Source of the DNA: Lichenostomus cassidix
Lineage: Eukaryota > Chordata > Aves > Passeriformes > Meliphagidae
Direction: 5' to 3'
Assembly (NCBI GenBank): GCA_008360975.2
Contig: CM039182.1
Span: forward strand, 83,049,405-83,113,404
DNA length: 64,000 bases
Both the position numbers and the translations under genes were made by a program. The stretch's first letter is position 1. The number at the start of each line of letters is the position of its first letter. The notes beneath the pieces were generated by a model. That model was given only the letters and a program-made list of their open reading frames with translations. It ran no database searches and was not told where the DNA came from. Positions 26,891 to 38,861 of the stretch are shown here, piece by piece.

Positions 26891-28562
26891 GGAATAAAGC
26901 AGGGGATTCTTGCAGAGAAATATACAAGATCACCTTTCCCCTTATCCACCTCAGCAAAAATCATTATTTATTACCTATAAGCGCTTTTGGATAAACAAAG
27001 AATTAATTATGTCACTTTTTGTTTTGTCAACTTCTTATGAATTTTAACAGTGGACTTCTCTAGCCACAGAGCTGCTGTAGCAGAATCTTATGAATAAGAA
27101 GTGTGTAAACAGAGACAGCAATTTTGTTTCACTGTCCTTGAGGGGGGAGTCCATAGTTTTGCAATGACATCAGAAAACAACGTGGCTGTAATTTTCGAGG
27201 GATGGAATAAGTTCCATTCTGTCTTCTAAAATAACATGTGTTTTTGTATGGAATGTTAAATGGTGCCTACGGCATGTACTAAATATATATTGGGAGTCAT
27301 GGTAGTGACTGGAAACCAAGCTCAGAAGACAGAACTGCTGTCATACATACACACACATACCCAGCTCTCAGAAAGAAGCACTTTTATGCTGGGACAGAAC
27401 AATAAAGAGGGATTAAACTGGTAAACATAAATGATAAGGGTATGAGAATCATTACCACAGAATTTACTCTAAAGAAGCACAATTAAGGGACAGCTGATGG
27501 GCATATGATTGATTGGATGGCCACATGTTTAATAAACAAATGCATCATAAGGCTTTGTAATTCATCATACAATTTGAACTGGATGATTTCTTTACCATTC
27601 ATTCTCCCTTGGCACTTACTGGAGCACTCTAGATGCCACAGAGAGCTTTAAATAATTCCAGTTGAAAAATAATGAGAAGTGAAATATTTCCTTTTTCCAT
27701 TCATATATTTAGAATATTTTTCTCCATATTTTACCTGCCCAGAATAAGTTTCATTGCTGGACCAGAAGTACATTTTCTGAAGATAAAAATGGAATGAGTT
27801 CAAAGTTTAGTATTATTCTACAGCCTTATCACTAGAAAAGGACAAAAAAATATCCATCTGCCCAGTGAGAAAGACAACATTCATTTAAATTCTCAAAGAT
27901 TCCAATTGTAAGGAAAAAAGAAGAAAGCATTACACATAGAAAAGATATTTAAGGATGTTTTGAGAATTGAAGATTTTAGTCTCTGAGTGACTGAGTTGCT
28001 GGTAATGAAGTAATTTGGATACTAAGAAGAAGATGGATACTAAACTGATCTGGTCATGCTTTTAAAAGTCTAAGACTAGAGCTGATAAAATCCACCTAGC
28101 AGAACACAGTCTTTCTCTACTGGTACCAAACCTGACCTACTCCTATGCAACTAAGCATGTTTTAAGCATGTACACCAACCATATGCACTAATTACCACAC
28201 CTTGGACACAGCTGCCATAGATATAGAGGCAAGATCTATGCAATGTAATAGCCAACCCAATATGCCACCATACTCAGAGAAAGCTCAGAGCAAAAATTTG
28301 AGCTTGCATCTGGAAGACACCATCACAGTGGCATCACCTGAAAATATAATTTTATCTTCATTTTTTTTATTTGTCACGGAACTGATTTTAAAAAAAATCT
28401 ACAAACAAAATTTTTCCTTTTTTCTTTTATAAGTTGCAGGAAAAAATGAATCCGAAAACTAAAAACCGAAAAACTTTGTGTAAGTGTGGGATCTATCAGG
28501 TTAAAATTCGCTTTTGGAGTTTTTTCTTCCCTGCTCGCTACCGTGACTCTGAGACAACACCG

Positions 28563-28579
28563 GCTCCCTCTGGTGGCCA
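28563..28579 (-). promoter_or_regulatory. Candidate CTCF binding site
   Basis: The minus strand reads TGGCCACCAGAGGGAGC, an excellent match to the CTCF core CCASYAGRKGGC (only the final bases deviate). It sits in a small patch (about 28440-28660) that has kept many CpG dinucleotides compared with the surrounding intron. Motif evidence only; occupancy is not known. Confidence 0.6.
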
Positions 28580-29625
28580 ACGTACAAGAGGAGTCAGTAA
28601 AATCTTGTGCACCACGAAAGTTAATCTGTTTCTAATTCACTGGATTTCGTACGGGTTGAGAACATTCATCAGAATAGGTTTAATCATAAATTATACATCT
28701 GTCCTTATTCCCTAAGAGCACTGAATGCCACTGATATTGGAGTTGTAAGTCAAGAATTTGTTTTGATTTACAAGTTATCAGCGCATTTATTTGTCCTCCA
28801 GAAAGGGCTCAATGATATTTTCTATTTTTTTTTTCTGGTTGCTTAGTTGATTTTCACCCTAGATATCTTAACACGAAGGACAGCATTTGAACAGGGCTGT
28901 TTCACAGTGCAGAAAAATCCTGAGAGTATTAAATGTGTTTCTTACTAACTCTGGTAACAGCATTTTGGTGAAAAATTGTATTATAGTGGTCAATTTGTTA
29001 TCAAGTTCTCCATGTCACTCTCACCACGCTTCCAATGTCTCCAAGGCTAAAACAAAAGTAGTAAAACCAAGCCAATGTCCTTTCATATCACTACTTAACC
29101 TAAGACTCCATCAAACAGACCTAAACTGATATTCCTTCCTGCTATTGGAAATGACAGAAAAACTCATTCTCTTTCAGAAACCAGGGTGAGAACCCCTAAA
29201 AATCCTGAGCTGAAGCTTGGAATAAACAGGAATTCCCCAGCTGTACCTCAGGGCTAAGCTGGTTCTCATGAACTGAACTTCCAGTGAGTTCATGATCCTG
29301 AAATCACACTTTACTTAAACCTTTTACCTCCTTGCACACGTTATTAATGAATTAACAATTCTGAGACAGAGTATCTGTGCAATTCCACTCAACAGACTTG
29401 GATTTAATGAGTGTCACTGAAAGTTTTTTCTGACACTGTGTACAGTACTGGGAGATTTCAAATTGTGCTAATGTCATAGTATAATTTCTTGTAATTAGGA
29501 TGATTTCTTGTAAAGATGCAGAAATTTTTCTCCTATATTTTTTGTAAGTTCTGTTAATAGTATATATGTAAATGCAATTTATGAAATCATAATAAAAAAA
29601 GGATATGAGCGAACATAAGCAATGA

Positions 29626-29641
29626 TTTTTTTTTTTTTTTT
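29626..29641. repeat. T16 homopolymer
   Basis: Sixteen consecutive T in the 22.95-kb intron. Confidence 0.95.
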
Positions 29642-30180
29642 AATCCTGAAAGGCAGAGCTGGCTAGCTTAAGCTGGTCTTTAAAATATTTAACCTACGAA
29701 TTTCACAAAAAATGTTAATTCCCACAAACATATTTTTGAGATATATTTTGCATTTTAATTAAAGAAAAGGTAAATTAAGTGTAAATAATGAACTTTTTGA
29801 GTTTTCATCTACAGCTTTTAAGAGCTTGAGGAGGCTACCTGTAAAGGGACTGCTTTACATAGGAAATATGCCAGCTATGTGGAGACGGGCCATAGCTGCA
29901 TCCTTTCAAAGCAAGGAAATTTTTTCATTAAATATGTGATTTTGTTGAAAACTTGTGTTGCCTTTCAGCGAAAATGGTGTCAATGGAAAGAACTGCTTCG
30001 ACAATACACAGTATTCCTACATTGTACTCAATAAAAACCACTTTGTTTCACCACTTCATTATTTTTACACTAGTCTGAACTCCATGAGGCATGTAACTCT
30101 GTAGAGTTACAAATAGGATGCAAATAGAGTAATGAGAATGGGTAAATTAGGTTCTTAATCTTCACATTGTGAACACCAAC

Positions 30181-30195
30181 TTTTTTTTTTTTTTT
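30181..30195. repeat. T15 homopolymer
   Basis: Fifteen consecutive T in the 22.95-kb intron. Confidence 0.95.
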
Positions 30196-33100
30196 AAAGA
30201 GAAGGCTTACAATTAAACCATTGTCCTGTCTTAAGAAGGTATTACAAAGCACCTGGCAGCACAGAGAGTTCAAATCTACTCCACTTTTATTGGAAGACCC
30301 TTAGGGTACTAAGCATACTTTCTAAAGAATCACTTAAAACTTATTAACTACATGTCATATTTGTATTAAAAACTGTCAAACCCCATGTTAGTCATGTTTC
30401 ATATTATCTGTAGGAATGCTTTGCTTTCTTATTCTCCATTTTGCCTACCTGGAAAGGATTCAAGATTAACATGATTATTTGCTTGAGGGTAAAACAATAA
30501 TTTTTCATCATTTAAATTAGACTTATGTACTGCAAGTCACTCATTTAAATAACATGAATGTCTTAAAGCACAGTACATGCGAGGTCAGAATAGTTCTGGG
30601 TGTGTGCACCATTACATTGCAACTCATAAAGCCTATGTTTGTAGTTTAGAATTATTAAAAATACATGTCTTATGGGCCGTTCTCATGACGAACTTCCTTC
30701 AGCACAAAGAAGTATTTGCTAAGTACAAAACTATAGATGATATTTTAATTAGAACTCACTGACTATTCCTAGTACAAGTGTAAAAAGGAGACTTGTGGAA
30801 CAAGATTTATCTTGAGCAAACAGTGTTTGCATCTTTTGTTACAGAAATAGAACACACACCTTGATTTCCACAGGATGTCTCCAGCATCAAGATAAAATTA
30901 CTCATATTAAGCATCAGGATGAAAGCAGAAGTAAAGAATATGAATCACTGCACTTGGTATTGGTTCTTGGTATTCCTTTTAAGCCCCTTTTGGATGCAAC
31001 AGATCTTTCTGTTCCTTTTTTTCTTGATAGCTTGACTGATAGCCAAGATATAGAAAGAATCTTGCACTGCAACTTGACTAGGCCATGCCCGGTTCTACTT
31101 TTGTTCCAAAGCAACCCAATAGATGCAATAAACGGAAAATAGAACAAAGAGAGAATACAAAATATTATACCTAAATTAAAAGAAAGAAAAAAAATAGAAA
31201 TGTTTCATTAAAATGTTAAACAATATGAAAAATATGACAAGCTGTCCCAAAACCACACTATTCTGCAACACCAAGTCAAATTGAACCATGGCTCAAAATA
31301 AAGAGAATCTTTTGGAGAAGAACGACAGATAATCTTTCTCAGGCTGATACATAGATTTATATAACACAGCATTCAGTTCTGGAGCATACATCTCACAAAT
31401 GAGTATGAAGCACAGCCAAAAATAATCAATAGTAATTAAAAGAAAATGTGCGAGTTTAAAAAGAAAAGAAGCCAAAATCTCAGTCAGAAAAAAAGGTTCT
31501 TTTCCAGCAGGGGAGGAAGGAAGGCAACAGAAGAATCAAGGTAGCAGAGGCAACAGGAGGTTCAGAAGTATGAAGGTCATAGGAGAGGCAAGGTCTGTCA
31601 GACACGCTTGGAGTATGAAGGGAATGATGCACAACAGTAAACTGTCGGAGGAAAGAGTAAAAGGATAAAATTATAAATATTGTGTATGTCAGTCAGTAGA
31701 ATGGCTAGCATGCTCAGTAACATTAAAGAATCAGATACCCAAAGGAGGTGCAGGTGCATGGGCACATGTGTTAAAATCTGGAATCCCACAGATGCTCTAA
31801 CTCCCTGGGTTCATGTATAAGCTAACTCAATCCTAACCGAACAAGACCTACTGATATGCAGTATGACTACAAATTCTGCTTTTCTTGGCCTGAATTTTAA
31901 GTCTCCAGAAGGTGCAAGATAGATGGCATTGAAGATTCAACTTCATCCTTTAGCCTCAGATTGGCTGGATGAGTAACAGTAGTGATGGCAATATAAGCCT
32001 CCTAAGCTGCACCTGCAGCTGTTCTTGCTTTAAAGACCATTTCTAAGAAAGAAAAGGCTGAGTCATTTGACAGATGCCTAATGAAGCAGTGCACCATGAC
32101 AAGCCAGCAAAACTCCCTGCACAGCACTCCCTGAACTGAGCAGCCCTCAGTTCTCAGCTGATTTAGAGCTACATGTAAAAGAAGGAGGTTTCTGCTGTGT
32201 TTCTACCCCTTTTTGGTTCAAGGTAACAAAGCCCAACTCTTAGAATCCAACCCTAACTGTGAAAGACGAGATATATATCTAAAGTGACTGGAGAAATACA
32301 ACTGGACTGTTTGTGAAACTGTCATTGCCTTTGTCAAGTGGCTTGCATTACCTGTTCATATTTCAGTGACATAATTAAAAAAATTAAAACTTAGACATAG
32401 GGACACGACTCTTTTCTGTTCTCCTGGTTCCTTAAAATTAACCTGGTTTTATTCACCAACTGGTAGTACACATGTCATCAACATCAATATAACAGGGAAA
32501 TACTAGGACTCACTCCCTCACCCCTTCAAATCCTCCTAATTAAATGATGATTTATTATTTTGATCCACAGTTAAAAAGCAAGGACAGGTTCAAATCAGGA
32601 TTTAGTTTCTTCAAAGACAGAACACTTTCTGAAATTTACAAATCAATCGGCTGTTAAGCCCTTACCCAGTATGAAACTATGAGTTCACTAGTACTTTATT
32701 CAGTGCTAGAGTGGAAAATTTAACTTCAGGATCGATCTCACTCTACAGGAAGGAGACTTCTATATTCTTTTTCCTAGAGCTTTTAATTTCTTACTATGTA
32801 TCTTAATGATGGTTCATAAGTGGCCAAATAAAGGGCTAATTGTGGAGTTTTTCAGGAATACTGAATTTGCTCCATTAGAGCTGGCTGACATTTCAAGGCA
32901 GCATGTTTCATTTGCTTGTCTAGGTGCAGCAGTCTTTCACTACATGCATTTTTTACCTCAGGTAAGTAGCATAGAGCTTACCATCAACTTACACATGGGG
33001 AACTTCACAAGCAATGTGACATAACCAAACACCATGCAAGAGGCCACAATCTCCATCTCTGCACTCCCAAAGTACCGTCAATCTTAGAATCACAGGCCAT

Positions 33101-35489
33101 GAACAATCTGATTAGTAAGATAAGGAAGGAGAAAGGATCCCATAAACACATCATTTTAAACGTGCACACAACATGCAGCTAAGGTTCTATGGGACCAAAA
33201 GCTAGAGGAAAGGCCATGTAAGTATAATAAAAAGATTAAACAGCAAAAACTGTGAGGAACTGTTGTATTCTTGCTTGTGGAAGAGATTCGAACCATTTTA
33301 TACAGAAAAGCTCAAGTATCTTACTAAAGGCCATACTCACTAATTACTTACACTCCACCTAAGTTTGGAAAATTCAATGAAGAGTGACTGACACCACTCT
33401 CTACAAAATGAAAATCCCACAACATGTGTTTCCCAGGGCATAACAAGACAACTATGTGTTTGCTGCGAAGGAAGGAAGGGTGAGTGGAAGGACAGTGCTT
33501 CACAGACACAGGCAGATCATAAAGAGTGAGAATTTAAACTCCACACAGTCACAGAATTTTAATTTCTAAATGCGATTTTTTCTTGTTAAGGACATAGTGC
33601 TGTTGACAGTCACCCACCCAGCAAAGGAAGACCACAACCCTCATCAGAGGAAGCTGTTTTGAGAGTGATTTCAGAACAAATATGTCTTTTATCAACAGCT
33701 GGCATCAGCAGTTTATCCTCCTCCCCACCTTGTTCTATGAGAAAACGCATTTACTGAGATTAGAGTTAGGAAGATTGAAAATTTTGTTGTTCTTTGAATC
33801 TACCGCCCAAATCTTATTTGCACTGCTTGAGGCATTCTCAGGCAATAAAACACATCGTTGCAAAATGTTGTTCCTACACAGCTCAATCGCTACGGTATCT
33901 AAGCACCTTTCAAAATGGCATTAGGCAACGTAATTAGCATCTGTCCTGCGTGCTGCTGTCTCTCATGGGTACATCCATACATGCTTCTCTTGTGTAAATC
34001 TTCACACTTATCTTTACCTAGGTAGGACACGGCGTAATTACAAAGCTAAAACTTGTCCCTCTCCAACACTGATACTTTGAGACTAACGTAAGTACCCACT
34101 AAGCTCTTGCTCTCAGTGAATTGAGGATAATAAAAACTCATGTTATGTTTCTATGTACAATCTTAATCAAATCCTTTTGGCTGAGATTCTGTGTTTGTTT
34201 AAGAGAAAATGATCACACTGATTAAATCAGGGCTGCATTGATTAAAGAGTTCTTGATCAGCAAGGTAGATCAGGAAAGCATTGCAAAATAACAGTGATAG
34301 AAACTCAAATGAAGGAGAAATATTAATGCAAAGAAGGCCACAATGGATTTTTAATAAAGGAAACATTGTAGGCAAGTTGATGGTATCTAGAACAAGAAGA
34401 AGATTTAAAGTATGATTTCTGTGCATAAACTGGTAAAGATCACTTAAGGTTAATCCTCAATAAGATTCAGATTTTCTGTTCGTATGATCTCCTTAATTTC
34501 CTTCCCTAGTTCAAATAAAACTTATCAATCTGTATTTCCGCAGCACAGATTTGAAAAATATTGCTTTAGATTTAGCTGGTAATCAACAGCAAATGCACCC
34601 ACATTAATGTATTTGAGTAACTGCAACCTGCAGAGTGCTTTTGGTAAACATAAGGTCCTGGAAAGAGACCTTCTGTCAAATTAGTAGCTAATGGAGATAT
34701 TTCTCTATCCCATGGTTTGGAGACACCCTCGTAGTCTTCAAAGGAAGTGTGTCCATGAGATGTCATAACGTGCAGAGCTTTGCTGCTTTTACCGGATCTA
34801 CATGGGTGTGCAGGGCAAGCCCACAGGGAACATAATACATGATCAAAGACTTGGATTGTGTACAAAGATTTACAGGCAGTCCATGGATAAGCATGAAAAC
34901 ATAACACGAAAACATGCTTTTCACAAGTATACAGGGATATGGAAAATATTGTACTTTGTCTGTTATGCCCCAAGGTGATGAACACACAAAGGACTACCCA
35001 GAGATGCCAAGAAAGATGTACCCATTAGGACAGGAAGACCTTTAATGATATACAGCTCCTGTAAATGGTTTAATTTTCCTAGGGGAGACACTGTAGTTTT
35101 CAACCTAGAGTGATAGACCCATTGACTCTCAAAGGAACTTGTCTCTGGGGAGACAAAAAAATTATTAGTACAGAAAAACAAACGTGGAATTAATACAAGA
35201 CAACAGATTTTTTTTTGGGTTGAACAAAGCAACAAAGCTTGATGGTTATTTTTAAATGCTTCTGTATAATGACCAGGTATCACGTGCAACACTCTCTCCA
35301 AACAAGTGTTTTGTTTACTTTATATTAATTAGTTACACTGCATTGGACATTTTGAAAGACAACAAGCTGGAAGAAGGGGGAAAAACAGACATGGATGTCT
35401 AGAGAGCAGAGAGGAAAGTCTGGAAAAGCTACCCCTGAGAGTAATCATCAGAAGAATGGAAATGCAAATACATATATTTTCAAACATAC

Positions 35490-35660
35490 GTTTAGGTACC
35501 AGCTCTGTTGGTGCTGTATCATCTGCTTCTCTGTAACACACTGTAGGATCCACAATGTCACTGCCAGGAGGAGGGTAAGGTGGGGGTGGGGGGATCTCTA
35601 ACTGAGGGGGACCACGAGTGGTGCCCCTAGGAGGCTTTTGTGGCACCTGCCGTCCATCAC
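35490..35660 (-). CDS. COBL: COBL internal exon with proline-rich block
   Basis: Internal coding exon of 171 bases, phase 1 in and phase 1 out. The acceptor ends CCCCCTGTAG and the donor is AAAC/GTATGT. The peptide starts GDGRQVPQKPPRGTTRGPP and runs into a polyproline block, IPPPPPYPPPGSD, at about residues 23-35. It then turns acidic (YREADDTAPTE) before ending LVPK. The VPQKPPRG and PPPPPYPPP signatures are characteristic of vertebrate COBL as I remember it. Proline runs of this type are ligands for SH3 and profilin-type modules; for this exon that role is an inference. The frame joins cleanly to the exon at 36446-36571, or directly to 38642-38780 if the cassette is skipped. The polyproline codons (CCC/CCA/CCT) make a C-rich patch that stands out from the AT-rich introns. 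Confidence 0.88.
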
Positions 35661-35949
35661 CTACAGGGGGATCAATTGACTTGTTACTTCATTGCAAGAC
35701 AATGATCGCTCTGTTTATTGTCATTTTTTAAAAACACTGATTTTTCCTCACCCACACCCAAATTTCTCTGGATCTAATTCTGCTCTTATTTACATCCAAA
35801 TAATTGAGGGAGAAGAAAAAGGTGAGTCTTAAACCAATATCAGTGGGACCAGAATTGAGCCCAGCACATACATGTACGTTACAACTAACAATTAAAAATC
35901 ACTGGTTTTGGCAGACATAAGGATGGTGAAAAATAGCTGAGTAAAATTT

Positions 35950-35967
35950 AAAAAAAAAAAAAAAAAA
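35950..35967. repeat. A18 homopolymer
   Basis: Eighteen consecutive A in the 785-bp intron, complementary to the T16 run at 36148-36163. Confidence 0.96.
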
Positions 35968-36147
35968 GCTGTGTAAGAAAATGTGAAAAATGTATTTTAT
36001 CTTTATCTTCTGAAGTGTCAAACTGCCTAAAATTTACCAACTTCTTGGATATTTTATGTGACTATTTTCCCGACTCTTCCTGAGAAGACAGAGGAAGATG
36101 CCTTAGGTCAGTATTTTGAAGTAGGTATTTTACAGGTTTTTCTGTTC

Positions 36148-36163
36148 TTTTTTTTTTTTTTTT
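36148..36163. repeat. T16 homopolymer
   Basis: Sixteen consecutive T in the 785-bp intron, partner of the A18 run about 180 bases away. Confidence 0.96.
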
Positions 36164-36445
36164 GAGTTGGTTTTCATTATTCTGACATTGTAGAGAAGCA
36201 GATGATTAAGTTGTTTTTTGCAAAACAGTGTTTGAAGCTATCAAAGGAAATGCCCGTAACTTTGGCTGGGGTTTTTTTTCAACACTATGTGAAAAAACTA
36301 AACAAATACATGCATCTTTGCACTGTGCTCTGTGAACCACTGGCAATGTCAAAAAGCTGAAGCCAGTTTGTAGCATACAGAGCTCAAGCTACTGCTATTT
36401 GGAAAGTCCTTAGAGGATGAAAGTACACTGAAGAACCACAACTAC

Positions 36446-36571
36446 CTGCTCGTTCTGCTCTCACACCCTGCCTCAAGCATGCATTGTGGTCATTGCTGAA
36501 GATGGATGCTGGCAAAGACAAATCTTTGGTCTGATCCATTGCTACACTCTCAGGCTCGTGCTTTGGTGCTG
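36446..36571 (-). CDS. COBL: COBL internal exon, probable cassette exon
   Basis: Coding exon of 126 bases, phase 1 in and phase 1 out, so 42 residues can be included or skipped without changing the frame. The acceptor has a good pyrimidine tract (CTTCCCTTCTCAG) and the donor is CAG/GTAGTT, of moderate strength. The peptide runs from AAPKHEPESVAMDQ to LRQGVRAERA; it is hydrophilic, probably disordered, and has no domain I recognise. Skipping the exon joins KSTMG to DGRQVPQKPPRG, which resembles the human COBL sequence I remember, so this exon may be alternatively spliced or absent from the commonest isoform. It is supported by splice sites, phase match with both neighbours, and an uninterrupted frame. 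It is less certain than the two flanking exons because I do not recall an orthologous peptide. Confidence 0.68.
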
Positions 36572-38440
36572 CTGAGAAGGGAAGCAGCGCCAAGGGGGAA
36601 GAAAAAAGATTAAACCATTATGATTTCCTCCTTAGGAGTCACTAGCTTCCAGAGGAGTATCTTCCAGAGATACAATTTAATGCTGGCAAATGTGCAAGCC
36701 CTCTTTTGCTGCTTTGAGGAGATTTGGCAGAATACTCTGGTGTCACAATAAATGGTTCAGTATTGAATACTACAGTGAATTTGCCAGTTGGAGAACATTT
36801 TGGATAGGATCTTTTGCTTTGATTCACGTGGCTAACTTGAGAGCTACATAGATACCTTTAATACTTTTTCCATCATGTGGCTGACTGTTTCTTGCAGCAC
36901 GTTTTTCCCTTCACTAGAGTCTTGCTTTTTTCACAGCTTTTCTCTCATGCTTTCAGAGCCATCTGTGCTTTCTCATTGTTTTCTTGCAAGGGCCCCGAAG
37001 AGAGGCTGTTTTACCAACCCTCTCTGGCTGTAACATTTTTTCTTGTTAATGAACACATTCATTCAAGAAAGTAGCAGAAAATGAAAAGCACTGAAGACAA
37101 GGCTACTGTGGGACAAGTTCTTTATCAGTGTAAAATAATAAGGCTCCATTAAAGCAAACGATACTACAGAATCCAACATGAGGAGAGTCTGGCCAGCAAG
37201 TACTTATGTACACAGTACTGAACAGACCAGAAGTAGCTCTGCTCTGCTATATCTCATCTGTAACATTTGAGCCCTGATACAAAAAAAAATGAACATTTAT
37301 AAAAAATTAAGGCAACAAATGTCATCAAAAAGTGACCAGTAGTAGGGCAAAGCATGAGAAGCAGTAGAGCGTGACATCTGTAGTGGTTAAAAGTAAGGCA
37401 ATTTGCTGAAAACTTCTGTGTTATATGGCACAGCAGTAACATTGCCCTTAGAGGGTTTAAATAAGAGATGTCAGTGGAGTTGAACATGTCACATGATAAT
37501 GGACTCCTGCTGCTACATAAACGCTGAGGCATTAAATGTGAAGCATTTACTGAAAATAAATGTTGGGACAAAGCCAAGAGGTTTCTTTCTAAACTGTGAG
37601 GCATTTGTAATGTAAGCAATTATGTATGACAGAATGTCATATCTGTATGTCTTAGGCATTTTATGAAACATGAGGTCAAAGGCATGAACTGAAGTGCACT
37701 GAGTGCATTACAGCACTTGAAGAATGATTCTCTTAATGTACTAAAAAATGAGTTCCAATATGTGGGGTCATTATCTCATATCTTTACCCATTATAAAATC
37801 ACTTTGCTTGCTAAAAGCGTAATCCTGGTGTCCTCACTTGGGCAAAGCTCTCACCAGTCTGAATAAGCCACCAGGCAGATAACAACAGAGGTCTAGAAGA
37901 ATGTTTTTCAGTTTTCCTGTATGAACAAATGTGGTGCCACATGCAGCTGAAGGCTAAGGATTCTTTTGTTGTCTCTAGGTATGTGTGGCATTCCTTTGAG
38001 AGCATCAGTTCTTTTCTTCTACTGATTAGCTAAAGCCTCAGCAGATATTGATTTATAATAAAAGTGAGGATGAAATTAAAAAAAAACCCAAACAACTTTA
38101 TATAGGCAGCTGATGTCAGACTGTTGGAGGACTATATGAAAATCAAATGTCTTCAGGGTTTGGAAAGATGAGGAGACACTGAACCAATTTGACTGTACTT
38201 TGGTTCTAGCAGAACTTCACGGTGTCAGATGCATTCAGTATTGCCTGGCCTATCTCCATTTATTAGCATTTCCATTTACTATTTCTGTATTTCCATTTAG
38301 TAGCAAAGTAATTATGGCCTTCAAGGTGCAGAACAGGCCCAGGGCTAGTGCTTTTGTACATAAAGTTTGTGCCAAATATTCAAATCATCTGAGGAGTGTT
38401 ATCTACATTTTACTACCCTGTGGTACTCTGAATGGTGCAA

Positions 38441-38471
<31 letters not shown>

Positions 38472-38641
38472 GTAATAAGCAAACACTTATTTCCAGACTT
38501 TCATTCTGCAGAGAAATGTTTTTTTCTCCCCAAGTTATAAAAGTTTCCAAACTCACAGCATAACAGAATTAAGGCAACTTCAAACAGTGAGCATTGAAAG
38601 CACATGAACAGGATTATTCAGGAGAAAAGAACGCCTCTCAC
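36572..38641 (-). other. COBL: COBL intron of 2.07 kb
   Basis: Intron between the second KKRRAP exon and the probable cassette exon. The only notable content is a 26-base A run at 38443-38468, about 175 bases inside the donor side. In the transcript it is a U tract that could influence splicing of the neighbouring exon. No other repeat or exon is seen. Confidence 0.78.
38443..38468. repeat. A26 homopolymer
   Basis: Twenty-six consecutive A on the plus strand, the longest homopolymer in the window, 174 bases below the second KKRRAP exon. No polyadenylation signal or coding remnant lies upstream, so it is not taken as a processed pseudogene tail. Confidence 0.97.
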
Positions 38642-38780
38642 CCATTGTGCTCTTCCTTTTGTCTTCCCTGTCTTCTGTCCTGTTTGGCATGGCAGGAGTG
38701 GGTGGAGCAGATGCAGCTGGTGGAAGAGGGGCACGCCTCTTCTTTTTCCTTAAATCATTCAGGGATGCTCCTTGTGATAT
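38642..38780 (-). CDS. COBL: COBL internal exon carrying the second KKRRAP motif
   Basis: Internal coding exon of 139 bases, entering in phase 0 and leaving in phase 1. The acceptor ends GCTAG and the donor is TGG/GTGAGA. The peptide begins [21 protein letters not shown], so a second KKRRAP motif sits at about residues 13-18. It is followed by an Ala/Pro-rich segment and a charged tail ending KRKSTM, with the last G of the exon starting a glycine or alanine codon. Joining directly to the exon at 60610-60774 keeps the frame open and gives the tandem arrangement of KRAP-type motifs typical of COBL, the region known to contact syndapin SH3 domains. Frame choice is fixed by the motif: the other frames hit stops. 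The intron upstream is 21.8 kb. Confidence 0.87.
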
Positions 38781-38842
38781 CTAGCAAAGTTGAAAAATAA
38801 TCACAATAAAGGATATATTTTGTAGATGTTGTAAATTGTCAA

Positions 38843-38861
38843 TAACAACAACAACAACAAA
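38843..38861. repeat. AAC trinucleotide repeat
   Basis: Six AAC/ACA units in the intron, about 60 bases above the second KKRRAP exon, on the acceptor side. Confidence 0.9.

Larger units (their letters stand above)
12536..35489 (-). other. COBL: COBL intron of 22.95 kb
   Basis: Large intron between the proline-rich and acidic exons; both flanking phases are 1, so a direct splice keeps the frame. It holds a CR1 fragment on the minus strand at 17.6-18.3 kb and one on the plus strand at 21.9-22.35 kb, a CTCF-type motif at 28563-28579 in a CpG-retaining patch, an exon-like 89-base segment at 16024-16112, a TC repeat at 18908-18925, and several A/T homopolymers. The 23-28 kb and 29-35 kb stretches are AT-rich intron in which I see nothing further. 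An additional small phase-1/phase-1 exon cannot be excluded by eye. Confidence 0.75.
35661..36445 (-). other. COBL: COBL intron of 785 bp
   Basis: Short intron between the probable cassette exon and the proline-rich exon. It contains an 18-base A run (35950-35967) and a 16-base T run (36148-36163) on the plus strand; these are complementary and could pair in the transcript. No other feature is seen. Confidence 0.78.

Noticed and set aside
34572..34985. Minus-strand ORF of 137 codons
   Set aside because: The residue pattern is low in charged blocks and rich in His/Cys/Ser without a motif. Phase and splice sites do not connect it to COBL.
38200..38468. Sequence before the A26 run considered as a processed pseudogene or SINE with a poly-A tail
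   Set aside because: No AATAAA, no coding remnant, no target-site duplication seen.
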